From positions 248,001-312,000 of the forward strand of contig JADDOH010023653.1 in the NCBI GenBank assembly GCA_016648135.1: a stretch of 64,000 bases of DNA. The letters are read 5' to 3'. Below the pieces are notes generated by a model, which was not told the DNA's origin, ran no database searches, and was given only the letters and a program-made list of their open reading frames with translations. The position numbers were made by a program, and so were the translations under genes. Source of the DNA: Agrypnia vestita. Lineage: Eukaryota; Arthropoda; Insecta; Trichoptera; Phryganeidae. Shown piece by piece: positions 31,314-44,757 of the stretch (positions are counted from its first letter, which is position 1; each line of letters begins with the position of its first letter).

Positions 31314-33585
31314 GTACTTTTAAAAGATGCCAACATAAACAAAATTCCTCATTTATATAATGTGAAAGCAAATTCAACATCTTTCACGAATGAATACTAT
31401 GTGTGTGGTTTCATGTCTTTCATTTCATGAATTATTACTATATACTAATATGTATGTGGAACACTTTATATTTGTGCGATAGTTCTCTTACAAAAAAAGT
31501 GTAAGGGCATCTTCTAATATAGGTACCTATTTTGTTTAGAATATTGTTAATTGACAATATTTTAGAAACTCACTTTGAACATCGGAGAATTTTTTGTTCA
31601 GAGGCACACGGCGTTCCTTAAACTCATTTCTTTTATGTTCAAAACCATAACCTAAGAGCTTATATTACTTTCATAAAAACATAACATGTGAACTGTATGG
31701 TATCAGTTACAGTAACTTACGTCAACCAGACATGCTTAAGAATAAACTTATCATAATCGCTGTAGACAATTTATCGTATTACTTTAACTGATGTATTATA
31801 AAAATAAATATATCATTTCTGTAAAAGGATATGCATATCCAAAAAACGAAATAATTAATTCTGAACAAAGTATTATTTATAAAGCTTACCGTATAAAAAA
31901 CTTCTTCAATAACAGAAAAATGGTTTATATTATTTATATTAATAAAAATAAACCCTTTAAATTAGTTACCATTGGCCCTGAAATATGTTGATATAATTCA
32001 ATAGACAGTGGTTTTATACTTAGTTTTTTTTGTTATTTATGAAACTTATTGAAGGAATTTTGAATATAAATACTAATGAGTCTTAATTTTTGAATGAATT
32101 GAAATTATTATTACAAATACCTACGCGAAAAACTTGAATACACTACTATTTTGGTCGGTAAAATAAGCCCAGAAAACATTGTGTGCAATAACTGCATTGT
32201 GTTTTTATCTTGCATGGCAGATTGCGCCATCTTGCTGAAACCTGTACATTTGTAAGCACGTGGAGATGGATCTTTCATTAAAATTGGCTGCAGAATTCTT
32301 TTTCAAAATTCACTGTATGGCTGTGTTTTTAGGAACTGGCCTCTACTGAAACAATGCATAGGGGTCTACAGTCTACACCCATCCAAGTTTACGAAATTCA
32401 TGATTATGTATGCCGTAATTAAATTAAATATAACTTTATTCCAGAACGTGGGGAGGTTCGTGCAATCCCACACATTCCATATAAAAGTAGGTACACACAT
32501 TAAAAATATTATATAAAACAAAAGAGAAATAAGAAAATCATGTAAATAGAGGAGAAGTATTATAAGTATTAAAAGTTTAAAAGAAATATATCGTAAAATA
32601 TCGTAATGCCCGCGTATTTTCGATGTTACTATTTTTCCCACTTTCGTAATAGATTTTAGTTATAATTATGGAATGTGTGTTAATTTGGAGTAGATACGAC
32701 AATGACTTGTGCATCACAAAATTGATATGAGAAATCAGCTGTGTGAAATCTATATCGAAGTTTGACATTTAATTCTTAATTATATATCCCTTTGGTGTAC
32801 ACGTTAAACATATAGTTGTGTGATAAATGCGTTGCCCTAGTACCTGGTCCTAGAGCTATACCATAACCATTTTAAGATGTAGTGTATTGGAGTTGGGGTT
32901 GTGTGCTGCGCATACTATACACCAACAAAAGGCTTATTCACTCATCAGGTTATCAACTCAACCATTTATTAATGATTTTGAAATAGTCCATACAAATTAT
33001 TTTATAATATTACTATGTATGTACTAATATAAATATTAATAATGAAACGAAATGGTAAAAATTGTATACTATTAATATGTGTATATGGAAAATATAATGC
33101 AATAATAAGCATTATTATTGTAAGGAGATAGTATAGTCGGAAGGACTTACGCACTATCAAAATGTCGAACACTCCACTTCACTCTGGAACATTTTGGAAT
33201 CGACTGACATATGAAGTGATCCACGAAAGAGAAACAGCATAATATAAAGTGTTCCACAGACGAGTGATTAGAGACAATATGCACGATTTTATGAATTGGA
33301 TAATAAGTGTGTGTAATGTTCTAAATATAACTTTTAGTTTCCTACTGTGAATTTAAGAAAAGTGTTCTAATTAAGTTTATGTCCCGTGACTTTTTGGGTA
33401 TAAAGATAAACTTTAATTAATTTTTAATATTTCATTGTATCCCATAATCACGTTCCGTGACAAAATTTAACATTTAAAAAAAAAGTTATTTTAAATATAG
33501 AATTTTATTGCTCTCTTATTTCTTTGGCATTTCTTTGCATTGTATATTACTTATAGTTTTTACCTTTGCTCCATTTTTTAACTCT
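31314..33585. other. AT-rich, no firm feature
   Basis: Open frames at 31,791-31,991 and 32,366-32,768 are AT-driven (Ile/Lys/Asn- or Leu/Ile-rich) and have no family signature. Confidence 0.35.
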
Positions 33586-33589
33586 TTCG

Positions 33590-33775
33590 AGAAGAGAAGA
33601 TAATCTCGCCCCAGGATGGAGAAGAGGTGGAAGATTCCCCACCCCCTGGACAAACATAGTGGAAAAAGTATCAGGTGATAGCGTCAGATCTGCATAATAA
33701 CTAGAAATGTAGAGAAGCACACTCAAAAAGACGGGAATTCATGCCGTCGCTTAATCTTGAGGAATCGAGGAGGGA
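33590..33775 (+). pseudogene. LINE C-terminal scrap
   Basis: Broken frames give RREDNLAPGWRRGGRF, TPWTNIVEKVSGDSVRSA and CRRLILRNRGG. This fits the 'GW-RRPGRP-x-x-RW-x-D-x-x-x-x-x-G ... A-x-DR-x-x-WR' tail of RTE-like ORFs. Identification rests on pattern only. Confidence 0.4.
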
Positions 33776-33859
33776 TATATTAAATTATTAATATACATGC
33801 ATGCGTCGTACAATATTATTTATTGTAGCACTTGAATATTTGATGAATCAAAAACAATG

Positions 33860-34200
33860 TTCAATATCATCCTCGCTTCTTGTCAGGGCTCACTCCGTTT
33901 CATTCATTTGCGGAGCTCAACTGGAAACAAATTGCGTGATATTACGCCACGGGAGCGGGGCGGTGCGCTGATAAGTAATAGCTGTTTGAGGCTACACGTT
34001 CATGTCAAAAATGCGTGAGGGGTGTGAGCTGTCGAGGGTGAAATTGGGCGAGACCTTAAACTTTCCATGCTCCCCCGGGAATGTTTATTACTCGGAAGGG
34101 GGGTGTTTAGGTTTTTACGTTTCGGGCTTCATCCTGGGAATACGCATCCCGGCGACACATTAGCGGGGTACGTGACCAACTCGATCCCTCAGCTTTCTGA
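33860..34200. other. GC-balanced low-copy block
   Basis: This block has higher GC, with phrases such as 'tgtttattactcggaagg' resembling 'gtcgtttactcggaaagg' at 9,788. No coding frame is apparent. Regulatory DNA is possible but unproven. Confidence 0.25.
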
Positions 34201-34347
34201 ATTTGTCATGCTTTCGTATACAATTTAGATACTTTTTCCGTAATACAGATTACTGCAACAAATCAAATATCTACAAGTTTCACCAATGTGGTGATTTTTC
34301 TTTTTCACTTAATATTGTCACAAGACTCTAAAAAAATATGTATGTAT

Positions 34348-34391
<44 letters not shown>

Positions 34392-34395
34392 CTAT

Positions 34396-34652
34396 GGATT
34401 GTTGTTTTCCGCCGGTTCCTAAAGAATAACTATTCAAAATTTGAGTCAAACGCGTCAAACGGTGCAAATTTATATAGCTATGCATACAACATATCGGGAG
34501 GAGGAGATGGGGTAAAGAGGGGATGAGGAATGTGGTCTTTATTTTTTGCCGGGTCCTAAAGAATAAGTGTGCAAAATTTGCGTCAGATCTATCAAACGGT
34601 GTAGATTTGTATAGAGAACAAACAGACAGACTTAGATTTTTATAGGTTTAGA
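34396..34652 (-). mobile_element. Helitron, 3'-truncated at AT microsatellite
   Basis: The 5' end lies at 34,652 (TCTAAACCTATAAAAATC on the minus strand, with T at 34,653). Two units follow, and the copy stops at the (TA)n tract 34,345-34,395. Confidence 0.7.
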
Positions 34653-34715
34653 TTTACTTAGAGATGGACTTATTAGACTTATTCACGCACATGCACGCGT
34701 AATTATAATATACAA

Positions 34716-34890
34716 CTAGCTGTGACCCGTCAAAAATGATGCTACTTTTACATGTCGGTTCCTAAAGAATAAGATTTTTTACAAAAAATAAAAAAATATT
34801 AAATAAGTTGCGGATGTTACACAAAGTTACGGGGACAGACAGACAGAGGGATGAACGGAAGGATAAACGGACAGACATTGAAATTATTAT
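34716..34890 (-). mobile_element. Helitron 3' end, 5'-truncated
   Basis: On the minus strand the 3' end reads GACGGGTCACAGCTAG, with CTAG occupying 34,716-34,719 and A at 34,715. A partial unit and GTCTGTCTGTC-type wording follow. It is a different, shorter subfamily from the 328-bp copy. Confidence 0.55.
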
Positions 34891-35560
34891 AATTGCGATA
34901 TCAATTTGTAAAACGCTTAATTAAATATGTGAATTTTACCGAAAGTCTTTTAAAGCTTCCCGTCAATTTAACTTTCTGAACTTTTTTAATTGCATTAAGT
35001 TTCCGAAGTAAACACCGGTCTCAGCTGCAAAATGTTTTTTCTAACTAAAGAAGGCTTACTTACATTCACAATGCTAACGAGCGGACTCATAACTCTGCTG
35101 ATATACTACTAGTGAGTAAACTAGTGAGTAAATTAAACTATATTATCTGTATTCTTTGTCTCTATTATGCTAGTAGCCACGATAGCTCTTGAGTCGTATC
35201 ATTAATAATATTCCGCATTGACTTTTCATTGATAGGCATACCATCGATAAATATTGAATGTGATCAAATTTTGCTCTCATTTTTCTGTGTCAAAAAGTTG
35301 ATCCGAGATTAATTTAATTTTTATCGAATGTATTATTAGTGTACGAAAAAAATTGGAAATATAATACGTATCAATTTAATAATTTATGGATTTACATTTA
35401 TCCCTTATTAGGCAGACTTTTTACCTAATAAGAGATTTGCATGACATTGTAGGAATAATATATCAGATTGAAAGGTATTATTATAATGATAGAGTTCATG
35501 TATTATTAATAAATATATATTAGATAATAATTATAAATACATGTCTCATACATACGAAGC
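34891..35560. other. AT-rich, no firm feature
   Basis: There is a small direct duplication (ctagtgagtaaa) at 35,107-35,132. Nothing else was seen. Confidence 0.35.
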
Positions 35561-35564
35561 TATT

Positions 35565-35680
35565 TTTTATTTGGGAAAGTAGATATGGAAATCTTTTTTG
35601 GGTGTTCATTTGGCTTACGACCGGCTATCATACGACTGGCTTAGGTGATCACTTTACACAATGCAACCTTCACCAATCCC
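35565..35680 (+). repeat. dispersed repeat, copy 2
   Basis: The partner of 29,035-29,150, in the same orientation. Confidence 0.45.
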
Positions 35681-36505
35681 ACTCATGATGGGCTACTACT
35701 TCTATCACTTTTTTGGAAGTTGTGTATATGTTTAACTTGCACACATGTTTCGCGTGGGAGTTGTATTTTTACTAACGTCACCTGCAGTCGAAAATTTATT
35801 CGTTCCCATAAACCAGTACAGATGTTGCCGCTGGTAGTAATAAATGAGTATATTTTTTGATTGAATTTAGCCAGCCGCACGATACCTATATTTTAATACC
35901 TGCTCTCTTTTATAAAAATTTGCTTCGTCTCTATGAGACATCTATAATGTATCCCGATTTACGATGTCACCCTAGAACGAGTATTGTTCTCCTGAAAATT
36001 TTGAAGTCACTCAAAATATTCTGAATCATGTAGTATTATTATTATATGATGATTGTGATTTTGCAATTAAGAATATGGTATTTTGTATAAAAAGAAAAAA
36101 ACGAAATAATATAATGATTTTTCGAAACAGAGTGTACCTACCTACATATATTTTGTAATTTTTCAAATGCAAAAAAATAAGTAAATTTAAAGTACCTATA
36201 GCATGTATTTGAAGAGAGATCAAAATGTGATGGGTGGATCCGTGTCCATTTAAATAATGAAAATCTAATTAAAATTAATAAAATTGTTTTTTTAATTTTA
36301 ATCACTTATCATTAATAGATTTAGTAGTTAAATTTAATTTAAATATATTTTTTTAATTAAATTATGTTCTTTGGCTAACTTTATATACGTAACACGCATA
36401 CAATTATAAAGAATTATTACTGTTTTACTGCTAATTTTGGAAAGAACGGAATTTACTTTTGATGAGTGTAGTCTTTTTTTGAACTTAAATCAATTATATA
36501 AATCA

Positions 36506-37358
36506 AAAGCTGTTCGTACCCGGCGTTGCACGGGTTAAGGATTAAGTTGAAAATAAATTTGTGGGGGGAAGAAAGGTTTGGTTCGAACGGTATAGATTAG
36601 CATCGAAAATATATCAGGGGGAGAGGAAGGGTGTAAAAATAGGGGGGAAATATCGCCTATGTTACTCGCCGAGTCCTAAAGAATAGGTTTCCAAATTTTG
36701 ATTCCGATCGGTCAAACGGTACAGATTTGCATCGAAAATATGTAAGGGGGAGGAGAAAGGGTATGAAAATAAAAGGGATATATGACCTATGTTACCCGCT
36801 GAGTCCTAAAAAATATTTTTTTAAATTTTGAGTCCGATCGGTCAAACGGTACAGATTTGCATCGAAAATATGTCAGGGGGATGGGGTATGAGAATAGGGA
36901 GGAGATATCGCTTATGTTACCCGCTGAGTCCTAAAAAATAAGTTTCCAAATTTTATATAGGCATGAGAATAGGGAGGAAATATCGCCTATGTTACTTGCC
37001 GAGTCCTAAGGAATAAGTTTCCAAATTTTAAGTCCGATCGGTCAAACGGTACAGATATGCATCTAAAATATGTCAGGGGGAAAGGAAGAGGTATGAGAAT
37101 AGGGGGGAAATATCGCCTGTATTACTCGCCGAGTCCTAAAGAATACGTTTTCAAATTCTGAGTCTGATCGGTCAAACGGTACAGATTTGTATCGAAAGTA
37201 TGTTAGGGGGAGGGGAAGGGGTATGAGAATAGGGGGGTTATGTTGCCTATGTTACCCGCCGGGTCCTAAATCATAAGTTTGCAAAATTTGAATCGAATCG
37301 GACAAACGGTGTGGATTTGTATAGAGAACAGATAGACATTGAGTTTTATAGGTATATA
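36506..37358 (-). mobile_element. long Helitron, ~850 bp, seven internal units
   Basis: The 3' hairpin region (minus strand CCCGTGCAACGCCGGG, then GTACGAACAGCTTTT) lies at 36,506-36,535. The last four bases are changed from CTAG. The 5' end near 37,358 is ATATACCTATAAAACTCAA, also altered at the first bases. Between them seven copies of the ~110-bp unit ('gatcggtcaaacggtacaga', 'catcgaaaatatgt', 'gttacccgccgagtcc') are arrayed in tandem, more than in any other copy, indicating unit expansion after or during transposition. It has no coding capacity. Confidence 0.8.
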
Positions 37359-38171
37359 TTATAATCCTCTCTTGCCATACAGCTCTTTTGAATCGTCAAA
37401 TGACTGTTTTTTTGTTAAGTTTAGTTATAACATACACTTTATGATAGGAAATTCTGTTCTTCCCGAAAATTTTAGTTTTAAGCAATTTTAACTATAAATA
37501 ATTGTGTGCGTGTTATTTATTATGCAAAATGAGTAAAACAATAAAAATTTAATTAAAGCAGTTATTTACAGTTCGCACCGGTAAATGGCGGTATAATAAA
37601 GAATATATCTATAGTTGATTAAAAATATATATTAATAATAATGAATGCATGCCGTCGATCGTCGTCGGATGAGGGGTATAAAAGCAAAGCCAATAATATT
37701 CCAATGAGATATTTCTGAGATAAATGTAAAAAACTGTTAGAACTCAAGGAAATTTTACTTGAATCTATGAAACTTAAATCTTATTGGAAACAAGTTTTTA
37801 AAAACAAAGCCCCTCACCACACACAAGAACCTTGATTTTTGGTGGGGTATAACATATATAATAATTTTATTGTTAATATCTATTGGTTATCATTGTTAAA
37901 AAAATCGTATGAAATAAAAAAAAATGCCATTTCAGATTTTCTTTTATATATGTGTATAAATAAATACAGGTATAACTTATAAATATGGATATTGATATGG
38001 AGTTTGCTACCAAACAATGGATATTGCTGCTTTTGTTATTTACTTAATTGGACATTTTTGTCTAAAATCGACATCAACTCGCACTTTAGTATGAAGCGGC
38101 CATTTAGTCACGTGACACATCCTTGCGGGTCGATCAAGTGAAGTCGCTATTTCTTTATGTTTTTTAAATTA
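37359..38171. other. AT-rich, no firm feature
   Basis: A GTATAAAAG word (37,677) and no associated gene. Nothing else was recognised. Confidence 0.3.
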
Positions 38172-39187
38172 GTTGCTGTTTCATCATCATTATCATTCTT
38201 GGCACTACAACCCTTGGTGGGTCTTGACCTCCTCAATAATTTTCCTTCACTCATCTCGGTCTAGTGCCAGCTCTCTTCAGTTCCGAATCTCTAAGGCAGA
38301 GATGTCTTTGAAGACGTTGTCACTTCATCTTAATTTTGGCCTTCCTAAGCTCCTTCACTCTATTGGCCTTGAGTTCAGCACGGACATTCTCTCCACATGA
38401 CCCAGCCACCGAAGTCTTCCCAGTTTTATAAATTTTGTGACGTTTGGCTCCTTAAATAGAGTATAGAGCGTATTATTTTAACGTCTGCGCCAAAGTCCAT
38501 TTTCTAGAACCGGTCCGAAGTTACGCCTCAAAATTTTTCTTTCAAAAACGTCCAGTGCTCGCTCATTCCTCTTATGTAGTTGGTACCCACGTCTCAGCTG
38601 CGTACGTGAGCACTGGCCTAATAAGCGTTTTGTATACTTATCTCTTGGTGTTTCTGGACAGCAGTCTGGATTTTATCTGCTTTTGTAGGCGGAAAAAACA
38701 GCGATCACTATGCGCTTCTGAATCTCCTCTGTAGTATTATTGTTGCTTGTTATCAGGGATCCTAGGTTTGTAAATCATGGTACCGTTTCAAAATTTTGAC
38801 TTCCGCACGAGAGAGTTGGGATTTGTTGGGTGCATCCTACGGCCATGTATTTGGTCTTCTGCTGGTTTGCTATGAGTCCCATGTTTTTGGCAGAACTTAC
38901 AAGATTTGTGAAGGCATTAAATAAAGCATCTGGAGTTTTCGCAATTATGTCGATATCATCAGCGTAAGCTAATAGTTGCACAGAGTTGTCAAATATCGTT
39001 GCCCTTATCTCAATTCCTGAGTCACGAATAACTTTTTCTAAGATTATGTTGAATAAGAGGCAGGCCAATCCATCTCCTTGTCTCACCCCGTGAAGCGCCT
39101 CAAAGGGCTTGGACAGATCACTGCCAACCCTGACTCTACACGTTACTGGGGACATTGTTAGTTTCACAAAATTGATCAGCTTTTGTT
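38172..39187 (-). pseudogene. RTE-like LINE, 5'-truncated reverse transcriptase
   Basis: The minus strand encodes the palm and C-terminal parts of an RTE-like reverse transcriptase. In order: FVKLTMSPVTCRVRVGSDLS, ALHGVRQGDGLACLLFNIIL (palm motif), LLAYADDIDIIA (catalytic YADD), KTKYMAVG, then broken frames with FERKILRRNFGPVLENGLW, KLGRLRWLGHVERMS, RSLGRPKL and WRELALDRDE. It ends KTHQGL and a stop near the (ATC)n tail at 38,178-38,196. The longest open piece is 130 codons (38,775-39,167). It is about 85% similar by eye to the copy at 29,657. The N-terminal endonuclease is absent, and stops and frameshifts make it dead. Confidence 0.8.
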
Positions 39188-40150
39188 GCTATTTATGTTA
39201 TAATTATTGATTTGGAAACATGATTTTGGAAGATAAAGAGCTATTTCTCATATAAAATCTCGAACTTAGAACAATCTAAAAGTAATCTTCGGTGACTGCA
39301 TTCAAAACATTTTTTTACATTGGATACCTTCGCTTATATACCCCTCATTTGTAATAAATCAATTTTTCCATTTTGTATTTGATGCTATGATTTACATCAT
39401 GATAGACCATTTATAATATCGATGGGGTCTTGTAGAAAATATTTTTGGCAATGATATGACATCAACCAAATCGCTCTCTGAAAAAGAACACATAAATATA
39501 CCTGTAGGTTTTTTTATACCTGTAGATTTTTGAGCCATTCTTTAGGAGGAACTATATGACACTTTGCTGTTTTTGCCCTCTTATTTAAGTTGTTCTTAAA
39601 TATATAAGTATGGATTGACATAAAGCATAATAGACGAACATAAATGTTTTAGAATTCAGAATATTTCTTAGGATCTAAAACACTCGTTTCTTTTGGTCAA
39701 AGTTTCATTTGATCAAAATACTCCAGTATTTGACGTACGTCTAACACTTTTTCGGATAGTTTTACGTAATGAAAAATGTATTTGAACATTTATTATTAAG
39801 TCGTATTAATTTTATAATCTATTAGATGTAAAATGTATTAATAGGATTGAAAAAAGTGTATAGGAAATTTTAGAAAATTTGGATGCGATAGGTATCTGAA
39901 AGATCGATCGATCTGAAAGATCAGAGTCCAGGAACTGTTATTTTAATTTCTAGAGTTTGGACGTGGGTCACACTCAACTGACCAATACTCGTAACATCGT
40001 GGAGACCTTGCGTCGGCTCCCCCCGGACTTTTGGACTCACTAAGAGCTCTCGGTTTTAACATGCAATGCGTGCTAAACACATCTCCCTCTTTCCAAATTG
40101 ATGGGTTCATGACTGAGCATTTCAGTCCTTTACAGTGCAAAATGCTTTCT
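39188..40150. other. AT-rich, no firm feature
   Basis: The minus-strand open stretch 39,943-40,155 has no recognised motif. Confidence 0.3.
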
Positions 40151-40159
40151 TCCACTATC

Positions 40160-40510
40160 CTCTATGATGAGTAATAAGTTAGAACATGCGCCACCGATAT
40201 GGAAGACACACTCTGAAAAATATATAAAAATGATAGATTTCATTCAAAGAAAAATTACTAGAATATTAGTTCAAAGAGAATTCACTGTTATTTACTGTTA
40301 TCTACTGCCTTTTTCTAATAGAAGAATAATAGCTGTTTTTATGATACTAGGTTTATAAAATTATAAACGGTTACCTTGATACACAAAATGCTCTTTGCGA
40401 AATTAAATTAACAGTTCCAATTGGAATTATCCCAATAGGAATGTTAGGAAAATAAAACTATGTGAAATTATTTCAACTACCCGCATGTTCAGTGACATAT
40501 TTTACGAAAT
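40160..40510 (+). pseudogene. LINE thumb/C-terminal fragment (CR1/Jockey-like)
   Basis: MSNKLEHAPPIWKTHSEKYI followed by MIDFIQRKITRILVQ is the region after the palm in CR1/Jockey-group reverse transcriptases ('S-K-L-E-Y-A-x-x-I-W ... I-E-x-V-Q-R-K-F-x-R'). A frame change follows, then NGYLDTQNALCEIKLTVPI. It is truncated on both sides and broken. Confidence 0.6.
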
Positions 40511-43305
40511 CCGAATTGTAATGAGCTAAGTTTTGGAAGCCTTTAATGTCAATAAGTTGATATTAGGAAAGTTTTTATAACTTCGAGTCCATGTTTTTTC
40601 ATTAACCTCATCCCATTTACTCCATTGAAAGAGGAAAATACGTATAATCGTCATTACAAATTTTTTATTTAAATATAAATATTTATTAAATATTCTCTTG
40701 TCAGACTGTAACGTAACCTGTCTGGCTACCTAAGCTAAATACCTAACTATAAAGTTTAATAAAGAATATAATATATAAGTTTTACGTGAAGCCCAAAGCT
40801 TGAGACTTTAAGCTATCGAATTGAGCTTTATTACGACTTTTGTGACTTTTAAGCACACACTTTATGCTTTAAGCTACTAGATGAAAACTTAAGTCGAACT
40901 TAGAACTTCGGAAGTATATTTACATGAAAGCTAATATTGTATTTTTTTTTGTTAAGATTTTATATTTTCAAAATTGGCCAGTCGTGATCTATCTAGTGGT
41001 TAGGAAAATTCCCCCTCCGTTGTGTTCGTAGCTATCCAAAATTCTTTTGATATGTGGTGAGATTCGTATTCTTATTAACGCGACTAGACTAATATAGAAC
41101 GGATTCTTACCTAACTATGGAAATAACAAACGTAACTAATCCGTACTCGTAATTAACATAACGGATTTATTTACTAAAAATGATAGAACGCCTAACCGTT
41201 ATCGACACGAAATCCACTTATTATCTTCAAACACTTATAGACGAAATTCCAGAGACATAAAACATATTTCCGAAATTACTTTGGGCCCTTCTAGAAATCG
41301 TTCCAGAATTCTACAGTTTCGCCTATACGAGAGATAGCCAATATCGTCCACGTCCTGAGTCGGCCTAAAAGCCAATTATATGCGGCGTAGCCGAGGAATA
41401 AACGCCAGTAGCAAAACTTCCTTACATTGTACCGTCATAACTATAATACCACCGGGATTAAAATACTGAAATATAAAACAATACAATCTTTGTCAAGTTA
41501 ACGGCATGTGCTTAAAATCCCGTCCGCCTTGATTATCAATACCTCATAATAGCAGCTTAGAACAGTGTTAGCACAACCGCACGCGGTACCCATTTATGAC
41601 AGATTTACAAGATATAATAGCATACGTTATATTCAAAGACACAAGTAAGAAACTTACCGATAGCGCGTTCCACGTTGTCCGATCTACTCAATCTGTTCAC
41701 AGTACATAGTGGGAGAAGATAAACATATTTATAACAACTAAGGCGCATCCAGAGGCTCGGAGTAAGCTTTGTCTGACATTATCACAGCCCGAGATTCTAA
41801 GAGAATGGAAGATACAGTTTTGTAAGTAAAATTTAAGAAGTGTCTAACCACTTCCGTTCAAACGTGGATCCTAGATGCCCCCCCCCCCCTGTAGGGGAGA
41901 GGGGGATGCGACTCCAGAGCATCGCCGCATCCGGTGGTTAACTCCTGTTTAGACATAACCTCCCACACTAAGCTGCAGACCAAAACCAACCCGAGACTCT
42001 GTTGCTTCTGCTGGAATCCATTCAGCGTCTTCGTCCTCATGGCGACAAACATATCAGGAAGAAATCCCGCGTCTGACATTAAGGTTTGTATATTGTCCCG
42101 CGGGGCAGTCAAATTGACTGGTGTACAATGATGAGGATCCCACGTCGCGGCTACATGGGCGGGATTATTATTATATTTACTGCTGATTAAAGGGCTGAAT
42201 GAACTAACTGGGTGGCTGGAAAAGACTCATCCCTGAGTGCGTCAGACAGAGCCATGTTAGCATCGCCAATTATAGTTGATGTGATTGATCCCACGGTGTA
42301 GTCTAATTGACTAGAGATATTAAAGAGATAGTATTCCATAGTGATTGTTATGGTTAATTGTGTGGTTCCTGATATGTATGTCCTGTGCCAGAGGAGAAGG
42401 GCTCCGAAAGGCTCCTGGTATACAGCAGTATAGTAAAGATGATGAATGATGTGTCAGGGTGAGGTGTCAACTTGCATTCCCGATCAGAATACTCGTTCAA
42501 ATAAATCAGCTTCTATTCAAGATATAACCATGGAGATCTGGATTCGATGACACCGAGGACGACCAAGCATCGAGATTCTTCCCACCAGTGTGTTACGGGT
42601 GAGTTCTCGATGCCGAGCTATAGGAAACAGCCGCATATTCTTGAGCCATAGCCTCTCTATTATAAGGATGGTATGCGTTAAGCTGCCCATGTTGCACGCC
42701 CACCTGGCGTGTCACGACACTTTGATCGCCACGATGCGAAAGAACCCCGATCTCCCTCTTTTCATAATCAATTCTGTCAGTCACGACAATCAAATTAACA
42801 CTGCTAGATAATCATATTAAAAAACGTCGTCCAGTATTTATGTCATGCTCATATCTTTTCTTAAAAAAAGGAGCTTTTTAAAGCGACAAATTGTATAAAG
42901 AAAAAACGTAAATATTTCGTAAACCTAGCTGTTATCCGCTGTCATTGACAGCGGGGTTGACCAGTACCTAACCAAAAAAATATGGCAAAATTCACAAACA
43001 ATTTCGAAACCCATATTTGTTATTAATGGTATATTAATGGTATATTAAAAATTAATAAAAATGTATAAATATTAAATACATAATTTTTATAAGTGACCAT
43101 TTTTATTTTATGTGTATAATATTTCTACACATTGAATATTATCTGCATGTATTTTAAAACAATCTATACTTCTCGCTATTTTATACGATTTGGCCATTTG
43201 TTTTTTTTATGCTGGCCTTAGAAATATTTGCATTACTATCATCATTTTAAGGACAATTATAAGAAGGATAATTTATTCAAAATTGTCATCTTATAGCAAT
43301 ATGAG
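40511..43305. other. unassigned, partly GC-balanced
   Basis: 41,040-41,800 and 41,860-42,800 have a composition unlike the AT-rich background and look like old interspersed elements. A segment ends 'catgggcgggattattatta' at 42,175, like a retroelement tail. Open frames at 41,858-42,131 and 42,590-42,811 have no motif I recognise. A poly-C run lies at 41,879-41,888. Confidence 0.3.
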
Positions 43306-43309
43306 CGAA

Positions 43310-44110
43310 AATGAAACGGCTCACCATATCCTGCCTTACTATACGCAGACAATGCAGTATTAGTGGCTAATACTGAAGTTGATCTGCAGTGTTTGATGGC
43401 TAGAATGTCCGATGTACGCATGGAGAGTGAACTTCTGATGAATGTAGGTCAATCGAAAATGATGGTGTTCGAAATAGACGAAAGAGTAACTTAGTGTGAT
43501 ATAATTGTAATTAGTGTCATATAATGCTAAATAATAATTGCTTATAATAAGCGAACGAGTTTGTGTATTTTGGCGATGGCATGGCTGAGAATGATATCGA
43601 AAGAAAGGTGACTTGCGGAAAACAAACTGAATAGTGCTCTGAATGCAATTATGGGCAATAAATATCTGTCAAAAGAAGCATGACTAGCGTTACAAAATGG
43701 AGTTCTGGTACCTATCAGATGTATGGAAGTGCAGCCCGGCAAAAAATAACGAAAGAAAACTGAAAGCTGTAGAAATGCGGATACTTAGACGTATATGTGT
43801 GAAAAAAATTTTGTACGATAGAGTAGAGAATGAACGAATTACAATTGAATGTAATGCTGGCTGTAGCGTAATAGATAGAATAAAGAAATGATTGCAGAAA
43901 TCTTTTGGCCATTTGGAATGGATGAGTAAGGAAAGAATTTGGAATGACCAGATAAAACATATATTGAAGGATGGCCTTGTTAGTAGCTTCAACAACTGAA
44001 GAGCGTGCGTGAGAAGATGTATGAAAGTGGACGAAGCAGAAGTGCCAGGATGAAGAGCTTGGCTTTCTATCCTCTCTGCCTACCCCTCTGAGAAACGGTG
44101 TATTTTTATT
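43310..44110 (+). pseudogene. decayed LINE reverse transcriptase
   Basis: In shifting frames: LLYADNAVLVANTEVDLQ (catalytic YADD changed to YADN), KMMVFE, VYFGDGM, NSALNAIMGNKYLSKEA, then RRICVKKI and a basic C-terminal stretch near 44,000. The order fits the second half of a non-LTR reverse transcriptase. At least six frame breaks are visible. Confidence 0.55.
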
Positions 44111-44410
44111 CCCAATGTATTTTAAGTTAACCAAAAAAATATTTTGATTTATTTAATTTTTTTGTTTTATTTCTAAAAAGTCCAAAACAACATCAAATAT
44201 TCGAATATATCAATTATTTAAAAAAAAATCTTCTCTTTAAAAGTAGGCAATTTTTAATATTATTCTTCATATTCTTCTATACATTTAAACATTTTGTTCA
44301 TGTCATGTTCATTTAGTAGGGCGGACATGGGACGTATAAAAATATAAAGTATATTTGTGATGAATTAACACATTAATAATTTACAATAATTGTAATTAAT
44401 TGTAGATTGA

Positions 44411-44506
44411 AATTATTTATTTATTTATATTTCAAATACTTTTGAAAACTAGGAAAGGTTAATTATTTATTTAAATTTCAAATACTTTTGAAAACTAGGA
44501 AAGGTT
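44411..44506 (+). repeat. local tandem duplication, 50/46 bp
   Basis: 'aattatttattta...tttcaaatacttttgaaa...aggaaaggtt' occurs twice in direct succession (44,411-44,460 and 44,461-44,506), nearly identical apart from a 4-bp difference in the ATTT run. A recent local duplication. Confidence 0.85.
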
Positions 44507-44757
44507 AATTATTACATTCGACTTACTAAACAATATTGCAGCGGCACGCAATGAGTATTTTGAAATAACCTATACTCAACTAGATTATTTACGAAATAAA
44601 ATATGTATTTACATACAAATGCTTCAGTGTGCTGACTGCTGACTGGGCCTGTAATATCAACAATCTACATTACACTGGCACATAGGTTGCATCTTGATCG
44701 CATTGCTACTGACTGGTTCCCGTCCAAAAAAAAGTATTTATACCAGTATTTATATAA

